This document shows, one piece after another, positions 61,259-64,000 of a stretch of 64,000 nucleotides of DNA. The notes under the pieces were generated by a model that searched no databases, had not been told where the DNA came from, and worked only from the letters and a program-made list of their open reading frames with translations. The stretch is from positions 52,178 through 116,177 of the forward strand of contig CADARP010000006.1 in NCBI GenBank assembly GCA_902790325.1, written 5' to 3'. Numbering within the stretch: the stretch's first letter is position 1; the number at the start of each line of letters is the position of its first letter. Origin of the DNA: Oscillospiraceae bacterium. Lineage in GTDB: Bacteria; Bacillota; Clostridia; Oscillospirales; Acutalibacteraceae. Made by a program: the position numbers and the translations under genes.

Positions 61259-62236
61259 ATGAAAAGCAGTTCGATCATCCGCAAACCGGATCGTCCCGTG
61301 TTGACGGCCAAAGATATTCCGTATAACGCGCGCCTGATCTTCAACGCCGGCGTGACGAAGTACAACGGCAAATACGTGATGGTGTTCCGCAACGATTACT
61401 GCGGCGACGATCCGTATAAGCTGACGGGCACCAACCTCGGGCTTGCGACGAGCGACGACGGCGTCAACTGGACAGCGGCGCCCGAACCGTGTTTCGTGAT
61501 GGAGGGCGGCGAGTATAAGCGCGCCTATGATCCGCGCCTTACGGTGATCGACGGCGTATGCTATATGTGCTTTGCGCTCGATACGCTGCACGGCCTGTGC
61601 GGCGGGATCGCCAAAACAGAGGACTTCGCATATTTTGACGTGATCTCGATCTCGGAGCCGGACAACCGCAATATGGTGCTGTTCCCCGAAAAGATCGGCG
61701 GCAATTTTGTGCGGCTCGATCGTCCGATGCCCGTTTATTCGCGCCGTCACCGCGACCGGTTCGACGTGTGGCTGTCGGAGTCTCCCGACCTGGAGTTCTG
61801 GGGCAGACACCGTCTCGTATGCGGGGTGGAGGACGTTCCGTTTGCCGATGACAAGATCGGTCCTGCCGCGCCGCCCGTGCGTACGGACAAGGGCTGGCTG
61901 ACGTTGTTCCACGCGGTTGCGCTCGATCCGACACGCGGCAAGAACGGATGGGAGGACAAATGGCAGAAAAGCTATACCGGGGGCGTTATGCTGCTGGATC
62001 TGCAGGATCCCTCGAAAGTGCTCGGTATGTATCAAAAACCGCTGCTCGTCTGCGACCGACCCTATGAGGAAGAGGATGGATTCCGCAAGGATGTGATTTT
62101 CCCCGGCGGACTGATAGCGGAGGATGACGGGACGGTCAAAATCTACTACGGCGCATCCGATACTGTCGAATGTATGGCGCAGGCGTCTGCGGACGAACTT
62201 GTCCGGTTGTGTCTGGAAGGGGACGGCGAAGCATGA
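61259..62236 (+). CDS. glycoside phosphorylase, GH130 family (mannoside phosphorylase-like)
   Basis: The ATG at 61259 follows CGGAGGAAAAG. The 325-residue, five-bladed-propeller protein carries IFNAGVTKYNGKYVMVFRND, AYDPRLTVIDGVCYMCF with the catalytic Asp, NRNMVLFPEKIGGNFVRLDR for phosphate and substrate binding and IYYGASDT near the end. GH130 enzymes cleave beta-mannosides with phosphate to give mannose 1-phosphate, or run in reverse. In this operon it could supply mannose 1-phosphate or trim a mannose-containing product. It overlaps the methyltransferase gene by ATGA. Confidence 0.93.
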   Translation: MKSSSIIRKPDRPVLTAKDIPYNARLIFNAGVTKYNGKYVMVFRNDYCGDDPYKLTGTNLGLATSDDGVNWTAAPEPCFVMEGGEYKRAYDPRLTVIDGVCYMCFALDTLHGLCGGIAKTEDFAYFDVISISEPDNRNMVLFPEKIGGNFVRLDRPMPVYSRRHRDRFDVWLSESPDLEFWGRHRLVCGVEDVPFADDKIGPAAPPVRTDKGWLTLFHAVALDPTRGKNGWEDKWQKSYTGGVMLLDLQDPSKVLGMYQKPLLVCDRPYEEEDGFRKDVIFPGGLIAEDDGTVKIYYGASDTVECMAQASADELVRLCLEGDGEA

Positions 62237-63000
62237 ACGTGCAGGGCGTCGACAGCGGGAATGCGTTCGATTTCGGAAGAACGTCCGAGCTGTACGCAAA
62301 GTACCGCGACGTCTATCCGCCGGAACTGTACGAGCGCCTGCATGAACTGGGCGTGGGAAAGGCCGGAACCTGCTGGCTCGATCTCGGCACCGGTACGGGC
62401 GTATTGCCGCTGAATCTGTATAAGTGCGGCGCAAGGATTATCGGAACCGATGTTTCTGCGGAACAGATCGACGCAGCGAAAGCCGCCGCACAGGAGAAGG
62501 GTGCAGAGAACGTGGAGTTTTTCACGTCGTCTGCGGAGGCGCTGCCGTTTGCGGACAATACGTTCGACTGCGTAACGGCAGCGCAGTGCTTCTGGTATTT
62601 TGATCGCGAAAAAGCAGTCCGCGAGATCCGGCGTGTGCTTCGTCCGGGCGGCCTGTTTGTAAAGGTATACTTGACGTGGTCGTCGCAGGACCCGGCTGCG
62701 CGGCGTTCCTGTCGGCTCACGAAGCGGCTCAATCCCGCGTGGTCGTTCGGCTCCACCGGCTATCGGGATATGTACGCCCATCCGTTTCCGGGAGGCAGGG
62801 TGGACGTGATCGACTGCGAGCTTCCGTTCACGCGCGAGACGTGGCACGGCAGGATGTGCGCCTGCCGCGGGACGCTGGCTTCGATGGATGCGGAAACGTT
62901 TCGCGTCTGGGAAGCGCGGCATCGGAAGATGCTGGAAAAATATCCCGAATCTTTTACTGTGCGCCACAGGCTGTATATCGCGTCGTACATGGTCGAATAA
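62233..63000 (+). CDS. class I SAM-dependent methyltransferase
   Basis: A 255-residue protein starting at the ATGA overlap. WLDLGTGTGVLPLNL is motif I, IIGTDVSAEQIDAA the acidic SAM-binding loop, FFTSSAEALPFADNTFDCV and EIRRVLRPGGLFVKVYL the later motifs. It looks like a small-molecule methyltransferase. As the last gene of the radical SAM/GT2/GH130 operon it probably methylates the product or a precursor. The substrate is unknown. Confidence 0.85.
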   Translation: MNVQGVDSGNAFDFGRTSELYAKYRDVYPPELYERLHELGVGKAGTCWLDLGTGTGVLPLNLYKCGARIIGTDVSAEQIDAAKAAAQEKGAENVEFFTSSAEALPFADNTFDCVTAAQCFWYFDREKAVREIRRVLRPGGLFVKVYLTWSSQDPAARRSCRLTKRLNPAWSFGSTGYRDMYAHPFPGGRVDVIDCELPFTRETWHGRMCACRGTLASMDAETFRVWEARHRKMLEKYPESFTVRHRLYIASYMVE

Positions 63001-63005
63001 ATGAT

Positions 63006-63023
63006 TGTCAAAGCATTTTGACA
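63006..63023. promoter_or_regulatory. palindrome upstream of the XRE gene
   Basis: TGTCAAA-GCAT-TTTGACA, a perfect 7-bp inverted repeat about 105 bp upstream of the XRE gene. A weak promoter, TTGATA (63050-63055) with CATAGT (63072-63077), follows. It could be an operator for the XRE protein. Confidence 0.4.
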
Positions 63024-63126
63024 TACATTTTGCCGGATGTAAAACCGATTTGATAGACAAACCAAACCGCTCATAGTACGATGAAGGCGTTCCGAGCGAA
63101 CAAATTTTTTGCGAGGTGACGGACAA

Positions 63127-63774
63127 ATGGAAATCGGAGCGCTGATCAAAGACGCGCGCAGCAGTAAGGGCATGACGCAGGAGAAGGCAGCCGAAGCGCT
63201 GGGCGTCAGCCGGCAGACGGTATCCAACTGGGAGACGGGCAAGTCGTACCCCGATATCGTCAGCGTGATCCGCATGAGCGATCTGTACGATGTGAGTCTC
63301 GATCACCTCCTCAAGGAGGAAACGTCTGTGAAACAATCGTACACGTCCTATCTGGAAGAAAGCACAAATACAATCAAGAGCCGCCGTACGCATTCGATCA
63401 CGATACTCGTCTCGCTCACGCTTGGCGTCTGGGCTCTGTCTGTGCTTGCGACATGGCTGGTCGCAAGCGGTGCGGACAGTACCGGCTACAGCACAGCGGT
63501 CATGTGGACTATGCTGCCGGTCACGTTTTTTGCCGTGTCGTTCCTGACCGGCCGCAACCGGTATTTCGGCAGAGCGATGTATGCCGTGCCGTTCGTATGC
63601 AGCCTTCTGTATTCGCTGTGCGGCTATGCCACGTCGATCGCTGCGGAGAATCAGTTGATTCGCACCGTCCGCTGGCCGGATTTTGCGAAGCTGCCGATCG
63701 GATTGCTGATCTCCGCGCTCGGTCTGGCGCTGGGGATTCTGGCGCGTTCACGGCAAAAGAAACCAAAGGAATAA
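63127..63774 (+). CDS. XRE-family transcriptional regulator with C-terminal membrane segments
   Basis: The ATG at 63127 follows GCGAGGTGACGG; a GTG at 63109 has no site upstream. The 215-residue protein starts with a helix-turn-helix (GMTQEKAAEALGVSRQTVSN, then WETGKSYPD) and DVSLDHLLKEE. Three or four membrane segments follow (ILVSLTLGVWALSVLATWLV, VMWTMLPVTFFAVSFL, AVPFVCSLLYSLCGYA, LPIGLLISALGLALGILA). Membrane-bound XRE regulators often sense cell-envelope stress. Nothing shows its targets; a palindrome upstream suggests autoregulation. Confidence 0.9.
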   Translation: MEIGALIKDARSSKGMTQEKAAEALGVSRQTVSNWETGKSYPDIVSVIRMSDLYDVSLDHLLKEETSVKQSYTSYLEESTNTIKSRRTHSITILVSLTLGVWALSVLATWLVASGADSTGYSTAVMWTMLPVTFFAVSFLTGRNRYFGRAMYAVPFVCSLLYSLCGYATSIAAENQLIRTVRWPDFAKLPIGLLISALGLALGILARSRQKKPKE

Positions 63775-63788
63775 TCTGTCTGTATACG

Positions 63789-63820
63789 CTGCTCGCCGCC
63801 AAACGCGGCGGGCAGTTTTT
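63789..63820 (+). terminator. intrinsic terminator of the XRE gene
   Basis: CTGC.CGCCGC pairs with GCGGCG.GCAG around CAAAC, followed by TTTTT. Confidence 0.88.
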
Positions 63821-63879
63821 GCGCCTTTGTAGAAAAGAAAAAAATTATGTGAAAAAATGAAAAAAATTGAAAAAAAGAC

Positions 63880-63908
63880 TTGACATTTGGAAACAAGTCA
63901 TATATAAT
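63880..63908 (+). promoter_or_regulatory. very strong promoter, probably of an rRNA operon
   Basis: Perfect TTGACA (63880-63885), 17-bp spacer and perfect TATAAT (63903-63908), preceded by a long A-rich stretch like an UP element (63836-63877). Confidence 0.85.
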
Positions 63909-64000
63909 AGCAAAGCACGTTGCGGGAGGGAAGCCTTCGGACGTGGGAAGCACCTTGAAAATTAAACAACGATCGATAAGAAGAACCCTTAGATTTCTTT
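63909..64000 (+). ncRNA. probable rRNA operon leader (16S starts beyond the window)
   Basis: The transcript leader contains CCTTGAAAATTAAACAACGA (63953-63972), very like the conserved box in the leaders upstream of 16S rRNA in Clostridia. No 16S sequence is visible before 64000. Confidence 0.6.

Overview
The window looks like a chromosomal segment of an uncultured gut-type member of the Clostridia (Bacillota). The signs are AddAB instead of RecBCD, near-consensus sigma-A promoters with 17-bp spacers, strong AGGAGG-type ribosome binding sites, intrinsic terminators, an ECF-type ThiW thiamine-precursor transporter, ATP-type PEP carboxykinase and cohesin/dockerin modules. Coding DNA is clearly GC-rich and intergenic DNA AT-rich. 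Species cannot be told from the sequence alone.

Layout. 1-5204 (minus) is a glycan-related operon: an uncharacterised probable alpha/alpha-toroid protein, a GH38 alpha-mannosidase, a GtrA-like membrane protein and a DUF2461 protein cut by the window edge. 5445-15087 (plus) holds two very large exported papain-like (C1) proteases with a lectin-like domain and long arrays of 77-residue Ig-like repeats; the second ends in a cohesin plus a dockerin. 15153-22011 is addBA (double-strand-break repair). 22073-26786 encodes an exported metallophosphoesterase and an exported subtilisin-like protease. 26977-27824 (minus) is rplM-rpsI. 28037-31199 has an SGNH hydrolase, a small unknown protein, a macro-domain/HTH fusion and a vWA protein. 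31332-39493 contains a phosphodiesterase/LamG fusion, a GH29 fucosidase, a zincin-like protease, pckA and a secreted protein with an HxxxDxxxH motif.

39579-44069 (minus) is a thiamine-salvage operon: a TPP riboswitch with terminator, then thiW, thiM, thiE, thiD and cytX. It takes up and recycles the thiazole and pyrimidine precursors and carries no de novo genes. 44284-52760 holds a membrane-anchored HAD phosphatase, an AI-2E family permease, an MBL-fold hydrolase, a stand-alone E2-like acyltransferase, a GH78 rhamnosidase and a degenerate anti-sigma-kinase-like/STAS pair. 52978-56418 (minus) has an LCAT-like lipase, an L,D-transpeptidase remnant, and two tRNA-Gly copies, one degenerate, flanking a single esterase gene.

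56652-63000 is a compact, translationally coupled operon: radical SAM, GT2 glycosyltransferase, a second paralogous radical SAM, GH130 phosphorylase and methyltransferase. It is the best candidate for an undescribed pathway, probably the making or remodelling of a glycan or glycoconjugate. The window ends with an XRE-family membrane protein and a very strong promoter plus leader that looks like the start of an rRNA operon.

The gene set suggests a host- or plant-glycan-using gut bacterium (mannose, fucose and rhamnose enzymes) with an extensive exported proteolytic apparatus. Several exported proteins share an unusual hydrophobic or amphipathic C-terminal tail.
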